Shown: positions 39,058 to 48,482, numbered from the stretch's first letter. The stretch is 64,000 nucleotides of DNA from Flavobacteriaceae bacterium (GCA_022428005.1 JAKMDI010000006.1:1-64000), one strand, 5' to 3'. Notes: generated by a model from the letters alone, not told the origin. Made by a program: numbers and translations.

Positions 39058-40980
39058 ATGAAATTTTTAAAGCCAGCTTTATTGCTCACTTTTTTGTTTT
39101 TGTATTCCTGTAAAGGAGATGCAATTAAAGAAAACGCAAATGAGGAAACACCATTGTCCAATCCATTTACATCCTCATTTCTTACCAACAACCTCAGAGA
39201 GGATTTGCCCAGATTGGTATTAAATGAAGAAATAGACCAAGTACTACGAACCAAGCTGAAAACAGATCCTGTGGTACAAAATATCTATGAGGCCATCAAA
39301 AGGAATGCCGAACAAGTGATGCAAAAATCTTTTTTAGAGCGCATAAAAATCGGCAGGCGTTTGCTTTCAGTTTCTAGAGAAATGCTTTACAGAATTAATA
39401 TGTTGGGGATGGTGTATCATGTAGACAAGGACCCAATGGTTTTGAAACGTATTGAAGGAGAGCTAAAAGCTGTTTGTACATTTTCAGACTGGAACCCCTC
39501 TCATTATCTCGATGTTGGAGAAATGTCAATGGCAGTAGCTTTCGCTCTTGATTGGACCGCAGGAGCATTACCAGACAGTACTAAAGAGCTGGCCATTAAT
39601 GCTTTAATTGAAAAAGGTATCAATCCAAGTTATGAAACCGATAAAAGGTCTAATACATGGTGGATTAATGGAAATAATAATTGGAATCAGGTTTGTAATG
39701 GAGGTATGATCGCTGCTGCTATAGCCATAGCAGAACGCGATCCCGAATTGGCAGCAAAAACCATCAGAAGATCCATAGACGGACTACCTCATGCCCTGGA
39801 CGAATACGGGCCCGATGGGGTATATCCTGAGGGGTCCACCTATTGGGGTTATGGGACAGTCTTTTCTGTTGTTACCAATGCCATGCTTGAAAGTGCTTTT
39901 GGAACCGATTTTGGTTTAGGGGATTACCCAGCATTTAAGGAAAGCGCCCTTTTTAGGGTGTTGATGAATACACCCTCTGGATGGTATTATAATTTTGCCG
40001 ATTGTGGAGACAAACGCAGCGAAAATGGAGATATTACTTTAGCCTGGTTTGCAGCCAAGTCTGGAGATGAATTGTATTACGAGAGAAATAGATTACTCAG
40101 ATCACCCAGTAAAATAGGAAAACTCAGGCGATTGGATGGCGCTGGTTTGGTGTGGTTGGCACAATATGAAAAAAAAATGGACAGTAATTTACCGTTTTCA
40201 TGGAAAGGAGAAGGTGCTAACCCGATAGCGGTTTTTACTGGAGGAACCGATGACCCATATGGATATTATTTTGGAGGTAAAGGTGGGCGTGGAACCGTAA
40301 ATCACGGCAATATGGATGGGGGTTCTTTTATTTTTGAACTCAACGGTGTAAGATGGGTATTCGATCCAGGAAATCAAAACTATAACGCCTTAGAACAAAC
40401 AGGTTTTGATCTTTGGAATAAGTCGCAAGACAGTGAAAGGTGGACTTTACTCAACAAGGGTAATTTTGGACACAGTACCCTTACCGTTAACAACCAATTA
40501 CATGTAGTAGACGGAAAAGCAACCATCATAGATTTTAAAGAAGGGGATACTCCACAGGTTACTTTTGACCTCAGTCCTACCTTTGAAGGCCAGCTTAAAA
40601 GTGCACAGCGCACTTTTACCAAGGACAGTAATGTATCATTAGTGATCGACGACAAAATTGAAGTCTCAGACGAGACTGAACTGATTACATGGCAATTAAT
40701 GACCACATTAGACGTAGAAATCACCAGTAATGGAGCAACGCTTAGTAAACCAGAGTATTCCTCGATTACTCCAGTGAAAAAATTATACATAGAAAACTTA
40801 AGCCATTCCGATATAAAGATGAATGTCGTTTCTCTGGATCCACCACCATTGGAATTAGACCGAAGAATTGAAAACCTCAAAAGGATAGAATTAAAGATCC
40901 CAGCATCCCGAGCTGAAAGTGGGAAATTAGACATTAAAGTAAAACTCAGGGGCCAAAAAAATTGGCGGGAGGGATATTAG
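39058..40980 (+). CDS. Heparinase II/III-fold lipoprotein, possible polysaccharide lyase or uronate dehydratase
   Basis: 640 residues from the ATG at 39058 (MKFLKPALL, lipobox LYSC). A longer reading from GTG at 39025 adds only a polar tail and would hide the signal. It has an alpha/alpha toroid (NGNNNWNQVCNGG, 205-216; STYWGYG with Y262 and Y265) and a C-terminal beta-sandwich with N415-H416-G-N-M-D420-G-G-S-F, the motif region that carries the catalytic or metal-binding His in heparinase-like lyases. It differs from both other heparinase-fold proteins here. Some homologues of this fold in marine ulvan loci act on chain-end uronates as dehydratases rather than lyases; which applies here is unknown. 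First gene of a five-gene operon. Confidence 0.8.
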   Translation: MKFLKPALLLTFLFLYSCKGDAIKENANEETPLSNPFTSSFLTNNLREDLPRLVLNEEIDQVLRTKLKTDPVVQNIYEAIKRNAEQVMQKSFLERIKIGRRLLSVSREMLYRINMLGMVYHVDKDPMVLKRIEGELKAVCTFSDWNPSHYLDVGEMSMAVAFALDWTAGALPDSTKELAINALIEKGINPSYETDKRSNTWWINGNNNWNQVCNGGMIAAAIAIAERDPELAAKTIRRSIDGLPHALDEYGPDGVYPEGSTYWGYGTVFSVVTNAMLESAFGTDFGLGDYPAFKESALFRVLMNTPSGWYYNFADCGDKRSENGDITLAWFAAKSGDELYYERNRLLRSPSKIGKLRRLDGAGLVWLAQYEKKMDSNLPFSWKGEGANPIAVFTGGTDDPYGYYFGGKGGRGTVNHGNMDGGSFIFELNGVRWVFDPGNQNYNALEQTGFDLWNKSQDSERWTLLNKGNFGHSTLTVNNQLHVVDGKATIIDFKEGDTPQVTFDLSPTFEGQLKSAQRTFTKDSNVSLVIDDKIEVSDETELITWQLMTTLDVEITSNGATLSKPEYSSITPVKKLYIENLSHSDIKMNVVSLDPPPLELDRRIENLKRIELKIPASRAESGKLDIKVKLRGQKNWREGY

Positions 40981-41005
40981 TCGATCATTTAATTTAAACT
41001 AAAAA

Positions 41006-43093
41006 ATGATTTATAATTTAAAATTGCAAAGCGTTGTAATTATTGCGTTCTTATGGGTCGCGTTTGGTGGAAAGTCAATAGCCCAACTATCAAAAACAGA
41101 TATTGATAAGGCCATTGATATTTCCGCATTGGAACATCCCTATCTCTATTTCAACAATTTAGAAAAGCAACAACTGATCAACAGAATTGAAAACGATCAG
41201 GAAAGCAATGATGTTTTTCGACAATTGGAAGCGAAGGCAAAGGTATGGATGGCCATGCCCTTAGAAAAAAACATACCCACTCAGGGAAAAAATACTCGAG
41301 CTAACTGGTCTGAGGATGATAGAAGTGGCAACTATGCAGCCTATTACAACGCGAACAGGAACAACGCATTCTACCTTGCCTTTCTCTATCAGATTACTGG
41401 AGAGGAAAGCTATGCACAAAAAGCATTTGAGTTTGCCGATGCCTTTTGTGATCTAACCACATGGACCCAACGTGCACACGAATTTCCAATAATCTACTCA
41501 AGAATAATGCCATGGAATGTACCTGATGATCAGGTAAATTTTAATTTTGACCACTTCAATGGAGATTCTGGTCGAATGATGGCAGCTGTTTATGACTGGT
41601 TGTACCCAGCGCTCTCCCAATTGCAAAGAGACCGAATCCGTGGAGCGCTCATAGAAAAAGTAATCACTCGGGTTAGGGGTGATTACGAATTTCATTGGTG
41701 GGCTACCGCCTACCGATGCAATTGGTGTGGTGTCTGTAATTCTGGTGTGGGTTTGGCAGGCTTAACGCTACTTAAAGAACACCCCCAATTGACCGATATA
41801 GTGGCAGAGTCCTATAACCGAATCAACAGTATGTTTGATGAACTGGGGGTTGATGGAGGCTGGCAGGAAGGAGGTTCCTATTGGAATTATGGGGTACATA
41901 CGTCTTCTTTTTTTGCGGATGCTTTAAAACGTTTAACGCGTGGAAAGCACAACCTCTTTAAAAATAAAAGACTGTCCGAGAACCCTGTGACTTTTCCTTT
42001 AAACATATCCTTACCAGGAAAAAAATCCCTCAACTTTGAAGACTCTGGCGGGGGGGGATTAGTTGGTAGTGCCCATTTGATAAACAAATTGGCAACAGAG
42101 ACAAAAAACCCACAAGCAGCATGGTACCGAGAATATATGAACAGACCCGCAGATAATATTTTTGATATAATATGGCCACGCCCCGATTTTAAGGGAGTTC
42201 CACCAGAACAAGCCTCTATTCATTTTAAAACAATTGATTGGTGGGTAATGAGGAGTGATTTTTCCAGTTCAGAAAAGGTAATCGTTGCCGGAAAGGCAGG
42301 GAAAAACGATGATCCGCATCACGGTCATCTCGATATAGGTCACTTTATTGTTTATTGGAACAAGGAGTATTATATCAAAGACTTGGGAAAAAGTGGTTAC
42401 GACGAGAAATACTTTGACGAAGTGCGATTTGATTATCCCGAGGCCTCCAGTGCAGGTCACAATACCATTTCCGTCGATGGAGAACAGCAAATTTCAGGGA
42501 AATATTACAAACAGCCCTATGACTACAGTGTAGGAGGGAAGGTGTTGGAGTTTAGATCTACAAGAGCGCGCGACTATGTCCTTATGGATCCCACTGATGC
42601 TTATCCCAAAAAATCATTAAAAAAATGGAGGAGAAGCATTCTCTTGAGCAAGCCAGAGATCACCCTTGTTTTGGATGAAATCCATACCGAGAAAAACGCA
42701 AATATTGAAGTTCGATTCCACCCAGGGGTATCCGCTGAGGTAAAAAAAGAACACGTTTTGCTTTCGGGTAAAGAAGGGAAAATGGCATTGATCCCCATCT
42801 CAGTATCTGATTTTTCAATCGACAAAGGAAGACATCCCTCCCAAATGGTCAACGCTACTCAACCCTTTAGTTGGATTGAATACTTTGACATAACCATACA
42901 ATCTAAATCTAATAAGACTCTGGTGGCTACCCTAATACTTCCTGTATCAGATGAAAATCAAATTCAGGAAATCATCGCATCAAAATATATGAAGCCCGAG
43001 AAGAATGGAGGTATTAGTTTGAATTTTAGTGTTGACAACAGACCGTTTACCTATTATTTTAAGAAAACAAAAGAGGGGCTGGTTTTAGAATAA
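41006..43093 (+). CDS. Heparinase II/III-fold polysaccharide lyase
   Basis: 695 residues, signal peptide ending SIAQ. The N-terminal alpha/alpha toroid contains CNWCGVCN245SG and EGGSY292WNYG, and the C-terminal beta-sandwich contains DPHH439GH441LD443IGHF. Asn/Tyr/His in this order matches the catalytic layout of heparinase III and alginate-lyase-like families, with the beta-sandwich His cluster as a likely metal site. Predicted beta-elimination beside a uronic acid, periplasmic. Substrate and PL family are not identified. It follows the preceding heparinase-fold gene by 25 bases and precedes the BNR_4 protein by 40. Confidence 0.83.
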   Translation: MIYNLKLQSVVIIAFLWVAFGGKSIAQLSKTDIDKAIDISALEHPYLYFNNLEKQQLINRIENDQESNDVFRQLEAKAKVWMAMPLEKNIPTQGKNTRANWSEDDRSGNYAAYYNANRNNAFYLAFLYQITGEESYAQKAFEFADAFCDLTTWTQRAHEFPIIYSRIMPWNVPDDQVNFNFDHFNGDSGRMMAAVYDWLYPALSQLQRDRIRGALIEKVITRVRGDYEFHWWATAYRCNWCGVCNSGVGLAGLTLLKEHPQLTDIVAESYNRINSMFDELGVDGGWQEGGSYWNYGVHTSSFFADALKRLTRGKHNLFKNKRLSENPVTFPLNISLPGKKSLNFEDSGGGGLVGSAHLINKLATETKNPQAAWYREYMNRPADNIFDIIWPRPDFKGVPPEQASIHFKTIDWWVMRSDFSSSEKVIVAGKAGKNDDPHHGHLDIGHFIVYWNKEYYIKDLGKSGYDEKYFDEVRFDYPEASSAGHNTISVDGEQQISGKYYKQPYDYSVGGKVLEFRSTRARDYVLMDPTDAYPKKSLKKWRRSILLSKPEITLVLDEIHTEKNANIEVRFHPGVSAEVKKEHVLLSGKEGKMALIPISVSDFSIDKGRHPSQMVNATQPFSWIEYFDITIQSKSNKTLVATLILPVSDENQIQEIIASKYMKPEKNGGISLNFSVDNRPFTYYFKKTKEGLVLE

Positions 43094-43133
43094 GTTTCCT
43101 GTACTCAATGATAAATATCCTAAAATCATAAAG

Positions 43134-44561
43134 ATGAAAAACATCCTTTTGCTCATAGCATTTCCTTTATTGATTCATTGTGAAAACAGCACAAAAAAGC
43201 AGCTTGTTATTGATGAGTCAGATTACAAAGAGGTGGTTGAACAAGTCATTAAGATCGATTCCGTTTGGTCAGGACACAGTGTGGGATTTGCTTTGCTAAC
43301 CCATGAGCAAAGGCAATACATTGCTTACTACAACGCCAATCGAAATATGGTTGTGGGACAGAGAAATTTGAGTGATGATCAATTTGAACTACACATATTA
43401 CCCTCTCCAGCAAGGGCGCCAAATTCACCAGAGCAGGGCAGAAGATATTCGGCCACTCAAATAGGTTGGGATTCTCACAATTACATTACCATGGCTGTTG
43501 ATAAAACAGGATACCTGCACCTTTCAGGAAATATACACGTTGATCCCTTGACTTATTTTAGAAGTGAAAAACCGCATGATATTACTAGCTTAAAGCAACA
43601 CTATACTATGGTAGGCCCCAATGAGAAACGTACCACTTACCCCAAATTCATGCACACTAAAGAAAATGAGTTGCTTTACCACTACCGCGATGGAAGCAGT
43701 GGAAATGGCAACGAAATTTACAATCGATACGAGGTGGATTCTCAGCAATGGAAACGAATGTTGGATGTCCCACTGACCGATGGTGAAGGCCTCATGAACG
43801 CCTACCAGTCGCAGCCAGAGATTAGAGAGGACGGATGGTATCACGTTTATTGGGTTTGGAGAGATACCCCCGATTGCTCTACCAATCACGACCTATCCTA
43901 TATGAAAAGTCCTGACCTCAAAAACTGGTATAATGCCTTTGACCAACCCATTAGTCTCCCTGCTACATTAAATCAAAAATCGTTGATCGTAGATCCCATC
44001 CCAGTAAAAGGAGGGATCATTAATTTGGCAGCAAAATTGCAACTGGATAAAAATAATAAAGCTGTTTTTACCTACCACAAATATGACCAAGCAGGAAATC
44101 TTCAAATCTACATAGCTCAAGTCAAAGGCCAAAAGTGGGTTTACAAGCAGCTCACTGATTGGGATTACCGTTGGGCATTTTCTGGAAATGGAAGTATCCA
44201 AAATGAATTTAGATTTAGAAGTTTTAAAAAAAGACCTGATGGACTCTACGAAATTGGCTATTGGCACATCAAGTATGGAGAAGGCATAATTTTACTCGAC
44301 GATGAATTTGATCCAGTTGGAACGGTTATTAGAGATTTACCACTTTTTTCCAGCAGCCGCTTTGAAAAAAGGATAAAGACTGAGGGTGCTTTTAAAGGCT
44401 TGAATGTGGTGAGCTCAAAAGACTTAGGAAGTTCTCCAAACCAGGGGATAAGGTATGCGCTGAAGTGGGAGGCACTCGATCGCTTTAGGGATCGCCCCAG
44501 ACCAAAGCCCTGGCCCAAACCAAGTAAATTATATCTTTATAAATTAAAAAAAACACCTTGA
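43134..44561 (+). CDS. BNR_4-type beta-propeller lipoprotein, candidate ulvan-lyase-like polysaccharide lyase
   Basis: 475 residues, with lipobox LIHC. It matches the BNR_4 (PF15892) pattern: GYLH129LSGNIH135VDPLTYFRS, then YPKFMH, LLYH183YRDGSSGNGNEI and QPEIREDGWYHVYWVWR. Seven-bladed propellers of this type include ulvan lyase families PL24 and PL25, where His and Tyr/Arg residues around the central funnel act in catalysis; H129, H135, H183 and R185 are candidates here. Ulvan-lyase assignment is a hypothesis from fold and context, not a demonstrated match. The C-terminal tail is proline/lysine-rich (RPRPKPWPKPSK). It lies between a lyase and a GH105 gene, as expected for a lyase. A sialidase-like glycosidase is less likely. 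Confidence 0.7.
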   Translation: MKNILLLIAFPLLIHCENSTKKQLVIDESDYKEVVEQVIKIDSVWSGHSVGFALLTHEQRQYIAYYNANRNMVVGQRNLSDDQFELHILPSPARAPNSPEQGRRYSATQIGWDSHNYITMAVDKTGYLHLSGNIHVDPLTYFRSEKPHDITSLKQHYTMVGPNEKRTTYPKFMHTKENELLYHYRDGSSGNGNEIYNRYEVDSQQWKRMLDVPLTDGEGLMNAYQSQPEIREDGWYHVYWVWRDTPDCSTNHDLSYMKSPDLKNWYNAFDQPISLPATLNQKSLIVDPIPVKGGIINLAAKLQLDKNNKAVFTYHKYDQAGNLQIYIAQVKGQKWVYKQLTDWDYRWAFSGNGSIQNEFRFRSFKKRPDGLYEIGYWHIKYGEGIILLDDEFDPVGTVIRDLPLFSSSRFEKRIKTEGAFKGLNVVSSKDLGSSPNQGIRYALKWEALDRFRDRPRPKPWPKPSKLYLYKLKKTP

Positions 44562-44660
44562 GGTAATCCAGCATTATGATCCTAAGAATGAGCACATTTT
44601 TACCAAACTTTAATTACACTAAACTGTTAAGTATTATATTTAAAAAATAATTATAAAAAC

Positions 44661-45803
44661 ATGAAAAAAATTATCAACTGCATCACATTTTTATTTGTTT
44701 CAGCTGCATTATTTGCACAAAACGACAAAGTTACTGAGATAAAAAACATAATGGAAAAAGTGGCCGACTGGCAAATTGAAAATCATGACAATTTAGAATA
44801 CAGGGCCCAAAATAAGAGATTGTCCAGAGGGAAGCATCATCCGTTAGACTGGACCAATGGGGCATTGTATGTGGGCATGTCTAAATGGGCAGAAATGGCA
44901 GACAGTGACAAGTATTATGAGTGGCTAAAAGGTATAGGTGAAACCCATGATTGGAAACTGCACTTGAGAAATGGTTATTATGCCAGAGTTTTTCATGCAG
45001 ATGACCATACTGTAGGGCAAACCTATTTTCATCTTTATAGAAAATACAAAGAAGAAAAAATGATAAAGCCTACAATCAAGCAATTTGATTTTATTCTATA
45101 CCATCCTTCCAAAACAAAAATGGATTGGCAATCCCCCTTTCATCAGGACAGATGGAACTGGTGTGATGCTTTGTTCATGTCACCACCGGTATGGGTAATG
45201 GCATCCAATCTGACCAGAGATAGGAAATACATCGACTTTATGGTCAAAGAGTGGAAAGCCACTACAGACCATTTGTTTGATAAAAAGGAAAGCCTGTATT
45301 ACAGAGATGGTTCTTACTTTAATAAACTCGATAACGGAACCAAAATTTTCTGGGGCAGAGGAAATGGATGGGTATTTGCGGGATTATCGAATGTTATGGA
45401 TGAGCTTGGACCTGATGATAAAGAGTATCCTTATTTCCTAAAGCTTTATAAAAAAATGGCGAAAAAACTCTTAGAGATTCAAACTCCTGAGGGGCATTGG
45501 GCAATGAGTCTATTGGGGCAAGAATTTTATCCTACGCCAGAGACCAGTGGATCTTCATTCTTCACTTTTGGTTTGGCTTGGGGTATCAATGAAGGGATAC
45601 TGGACCGTGCCACTTACCTTCCTGCGGTAGAAAAGGCATGGAAAGCCATGATGGGTCATGTCACAGAAGAAGGGATGCTTTCCTATGTTCAGCCCATTGG
45701 TGCAGAGCCTGGTGAAGCCTATCCCGACAAAACTGAGGTTTATGGGGTTGGTGCTTTTTTAAGTGCTGGTTCAGAGATGTATAAACTTTATGGAGGGAAA
45801 TAG
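44661..45803 (+). CDS. GH105-family unsaturated uronyl hydrolase
   Basis: 380 residues, a typical single-domain length, with a signal peptide ending LFAQ. The (alpha/alpha)6 barrel shows WNWCD169ALFMSPP, with the conserved Asp, and WGRGNGWVFAGL, ETSGSSFFTFGLAWG and VYGVGAFLSAG. It should hydrate the double bond of the terminal unsaturated uronate, releasing 5-dehydro-4-deoxyuronate for KduI. It is similar to the catalytic half of the fusion at 16839 but lacks the DUF1961 tail. Separated from the BNR_4 gene by 99 bases, enough for a separate promoter, though none is clearly visible. Confidence 0.92.
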   Translation: MKKIINCITFLFVSAALFAQNDKVTEIKNIMEKVADWQIENHDNLEYRAQNKRLSRGKHHPLDWTNGALYVGMSKWAEMADSDKYYEWLKGIGETHDWKLHLRNGYYARVFHADDHTVGQTYFHLYRKYKEEKMIKPTIKQFDFILYHPSKTKMDWQSPFHQDRWNWCDALFMSPPVWVMASNLTRDRKYIDFMVKEWKATTDHLFDKKESLYYRDGSYFNKLDNGTKIFWGRGNGWVFAGLSNVMDELGPDDKEYPYFLKLYKKMAKKLLEIQTPEGHWAMSLLGQEFYPTPETSGSSFFTFGLAWGINEGILDRATYLPAVEKAWKAMMGHVTEEGMLSYVQPIGAEPGEAYPDKTEVYGVGAFLSAGSEMYKLYGGK

Positions 45804-45829
45804 TATTTTTTCAGTTTTATAACAACAAT

Positions 45830-47287
45830 ATGCATATACGATTATTCTGTTTGGGGGTTTTACTGCTGTCTTTTTCCTGTAAAACTTCCCCAGAAGTGGT
45901 TCAGGGTCCTTATTTCGCAAATGGTCTTAAAAATGGTTGGGCCGATCAGAATTCAATTGTGATTTGGACCCGGCTGACGCAGGAAAAAGCCGCTTTTTAT
46001 GAGGGCCAACCTTTTTTGGAAATCCCCAGAAAAGAAATGCTTTCTTTAGCCAAAAACCCTGATGTTGAGGCCATATATGCTTCCCAAATTCCCACTGGAG
46101 CATCCTTAGAAGACATGGAGGGCTACTGCCCGGGTGCTGCTGGTCAGGTAAGGTTAAAATATCATCAGTTGGGAAAGGAAAATGAAGTGGTGGTCACCAA
46201 GTGGACTGAGGTCGATTCGGACAAAGATTATACCCATCAGTGGAAATTGGAGGGACTTTCGGCTGGTAGTACCTATCGTCTTAAGATATATGCCAGGGCA
46301 AAGGAGGGGTCCAGAGTTTCAGACAGTATTAGTGGAAAGTTTATTTTACCCCCTCATAAAGAAATCAGCAGCGATGTGAAGTTCTGCGTAGTATCTTGTC
46401 ATGACTACAACCGCCGAGACGATTTGGAAAATGGGCATAAAATATATCCCAGTATGACAGATTTAAAACCAGATTTTTATGTGCATACTGGAGACATTGA
46501 ATACATGGATAAACCCACTCCCTATGCCCTAACGGAGGAATTGGTTCGATTTAAATGGAATCGTTTGTTTTCACTACCCTTTCAAAAGAAATTTTACAAC
46601 CAGCACACCTCTTATTTTATGAAAGATGATCACGATGTGGGATTCGATGACAGCTATCCAGGAAGAGATTATGGTACCGTAACTTTTGAGCGGGGTTTAG
46701 AGATATTCGACGAGGAGCAATTTCCAAGTTATTCCAAAAGGTACAAGACCGTCAGATGGGGTAAAGACTTACAAGTATGGATCGTAGAAGGCCGTAACTA
46801 CAGAAATCAAAACTCCTTAAAAGACGGTCCCGAAAAGACCATTTGGGGTAAAGAACAAAAGCAATGGTTTTTTGAAACTGTTACTCAGTCCGACGCTACC
46901 TATAAGGTATTGATTACCTCATCGCCAATTTTGGGTCCAGATCGCAGCTCAAAAAATGATAATCTCAGCAATGCTACTTACTCTTATGAACAAGGGGAAA
47001 TTTTGAGTTTTATAAAAAAGCAGAAAAATATCTTTATCGTTAACGGAGACCGGCATTGGCAATACGTTACCCACATAAAGGATACCAACCTTTGGGAATT
47101 TGGATGTGGTGCAGGAGCAGACGTTCATGCGGGCGGATGGAAACAAGAAGATTTCCGACCAGAACATCAATTCCTCAGAGTCAAGGGCGGCTTTCTATCG
47201 GTGAGCGTTACCCATAACGATAACCCTAAAATCCAGTTTATCCATCACGATGTGGAGGGCAACCCGGTCAATGAGGGTACTTTTTAG
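45830..47287 (+). CDS. PhoD-like metallophosphoesterase lipoprotein (paralogue 2)
   Basis: 485 residues, lipobox LSFSC. Same architecture as the protein at 24074: an Ig-like N-domain (QGPYFANG, VIWTRL), then a metallophosphatase domain with HTGDIEYMD, KDDHDVGFDDSY, GDRHWQYVT and HAGGWKQEDFRPEH. The two are evident paralogues but differ in cell location (lipid-anchored versus soluble periplasmic). Both are in the PUL and both sit beside uronate-releasing genes, so a glycan substituent is a likely target. Its stop codon abuts that of the convergent LacI gene with no bases between, and no terminator hairpin is seen. Confidence 0.88.
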   Translation: MHIRLFCLGVLLLSFSCKTSPEVVQGPYFANGLKNGWADQNSIVIWTRLTQEKAAFYEGQPFLEIPRKEMLSLAKNPDVEAIYASQIPTGASLEDMEGYCPGAAGQVRLKYHQLGKENEVVVTKWTEVDSDKDYTHQWKLEGLSAGSTYRLKIYARAKEGSRVSDSISGKFILPPHKEISSDVKFCVVSCHDYNRRDDLENGHKIYPSMTDLKPDFYVHTGDIEYMDKPTPYALTEELVRFKWNRLFSLPFQKKFYNQHTSYFMKDDHDVGFDDSYPGRDYGTVTFERGLEIFDEEQFPSYSKRYKTVRWGKDLQVWIVEGRNYRNQNSLKDGPEKTIWGKEQKQWFFETVTQSDATYKVLITSSPILGPDRSSKNDNLSNATYSYEQGEILSFIKKQKNIFIVNGDRHWQYVTHIKDTNLWEFGCGAGADVHAGGWKQEDFRPEHQFLRVKGGFLSVSVTHNDNPKIQFIHHDVEGNPVNEGTF

Positions 47288-48358
47288 TTACTCAATGGAA
47301 TATTTTCTTTCCTCAGAGTGACTGAACATGTAATTTTCCTTGGTAATGATTTCTAAAGGCGTTGGGATTTCATTGCTTGGAATTTCTTTGTGGACCAGGA
47401 AATTTGCAATGGTTATTATAGATTTATAGCCTTGGTTAAATGATTTTTGTGAGATGAGAAATGTAACATCACCACGCTTTAAAAAATCAATGTTTTGAGG
47501 GGTAGTGTCAAAACCGATGATTCTGAGATCAACAAGCTTTTCTTTATCGATCGCTTTACAAACAACTGACACCCTACTCGATGGAACAACAACCCCTTTC
47601 ACTTTAGGGTGCTTTTCTATAAATTGATTTATTTTTTCTCTGCTCCTAAAGACTTCATCGGGCTGGTTGAACTGTAATTTGTGAATTTTGGTTTTGGAAT
47701 TACTCTTCTGATGAAAATCGAGAAAACCCTCTATACGATCCTGAATTGCTTCGTGATTAAACAAGTTTTTTCGCGTAAGCACCATTAGAATTTCATCATC
47801 TTCAGTAGTACATATATTCGATAGTTTACCAGCAAGAATACCAGCTTCAAAAGACTTTTGTCCAATATAACACAAGCTATCAGAGCCTTTTAAATTAATG
47901 TTGAGAAATAGGTAGGGAATTTTTTTGTTCTTGAGTGTTTCTATAATTGCTTTTGTTTCTTTTAAAAAAATTGGGACTAAAATAACCGCGTCAGGACTGG
48001 TTTTGATCAATTCCCGAAAAGCTTTAGCATAGCTATTGGGATCAAATTGATTGAAGGTAAAGATATGGTTTTCGATACCATAGGCTTTTACTTCCTGACT
48101 GCCTTTTTCAATTCCTGAGTGTGGTGATTTCCAAAAAATATTTTGTTGATCAAAGTTTGGGATGAGGGTGGCCAATGTATGGTTTTTCTTCATGGCCAAA
48201 GAGCTCGCGATCAAATTGATCTTAAAGTTACGCTCCTTTAAAATTTTATTGACTTTCTGCTCTGTTTCAGTCGATACCCCACCGCGATTGTGCAATACCC
48301 GGTCTACAGTACCCGCAGACACATTAGCTTCCTTTGCAATGTCCTTTATGGTTATCAA
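47288..48358 (-). CDS. LacI-family transcriptional regulator
   Basis: 356 residues. An N-terminal helix-turn-helix (residues 4-30: IKDIAKEANVSAGTVDRVL) is followed by a hinge helix (about 48-57) with L54 in the place where LacI proteins insert a Leu at a central CG step. A periplasmic-binding-protein-like ligand domain runs to the end (FDQQNIFW, PDAVILVP, VVVPSSR, IIGFDTTP). It lies divergent to the MFS/uronate operon, with a palindromic operator between them, so it most likely represses that operon and is released by a uronate or KDG-like intermediate. Matching palindromes before susC 2 and susC 3 suggest they are also targets. Ligand unknown. Confidence 0.92.
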   Translation of the reverse strand: MITIKDIAKEANVSAGTVDRVLHNRGGVSTETEQKVNKILKERNFKINLIASSLAMKKNHTLATLIPNFDQQNIFWKSPHSGIEKGSQEVKAYGIENHIFTFNQFDPNSYAKAFRELIKTSPDAVILVPIFLKETKAIIETLKNKKIPYLFLNINLKGSDSLCYIGQKSFEAGILAGKLSNICTTEDDEILMVLTRKNLFNHEAIQDRIEGFLDFHQKSNSKTKIHKLQFNQPDEVFRSREKINQFIEKHPKVKGVVVPSSRVSVVCKAIDKEKLVDLRIIGFDTTPQNIDFLKRGDVTFLISQKSFNQGYKSIITIANFLVHKEIPSNEIPTPLEIITKENYMFSHSEERKYSIE

Positions 48359-48465
48359 TATTCTTTGATTAGTTCCTACTCATAACTAAATAAAATTAGT
48401 ATTAATTTCTTACAATTATGTAAATAATATCAAGATCTTGGGGGGCACTTTTAAAATCCTTTCAA

Positions 48466-48473
48466 TATATTTG
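48466..48473 (+). promoter_or_regulatory. Candidate -7 promoter box for the uronate operon
   Basis: TATATTTG, an exact TAnnTTTG match, lies 9 bases upstream of the operator core at 48483 and 43 bases upstream of the MFS start. The same box at nearly the same distance precedes the operator at 28835. No good -33 TTG is at standard spacing (the nearest TTG is 25 bases upstream). Confidence 0.55.
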
Positions 48474-48482
48474 TAAGTAGGT

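Noticed and set aside
20023-43093. Calling the locus a heparin/heparan PUL from the heparinase-fold and sulfamidase-like proteins
   Set aside because: The heparinase fold covers many uronate lyases, the sulfamidase-like branch also contains O-sulfatases, and no hexosamine catabolism is present in the window.
43134-44561. Calling the locus an ulvan PUL outright from the BNR_4 protein
   Set aside because: No rhamnosidase or rhamnose catabolic genes are seen, and the propeller fold is shared by many unrelated proteins.
48359-48465. A strong -33 element for the MFS promoter
   Set aside because: The nearest TTG is at 25-base spacing, outside the usual range, so only the -7 box is annotated.
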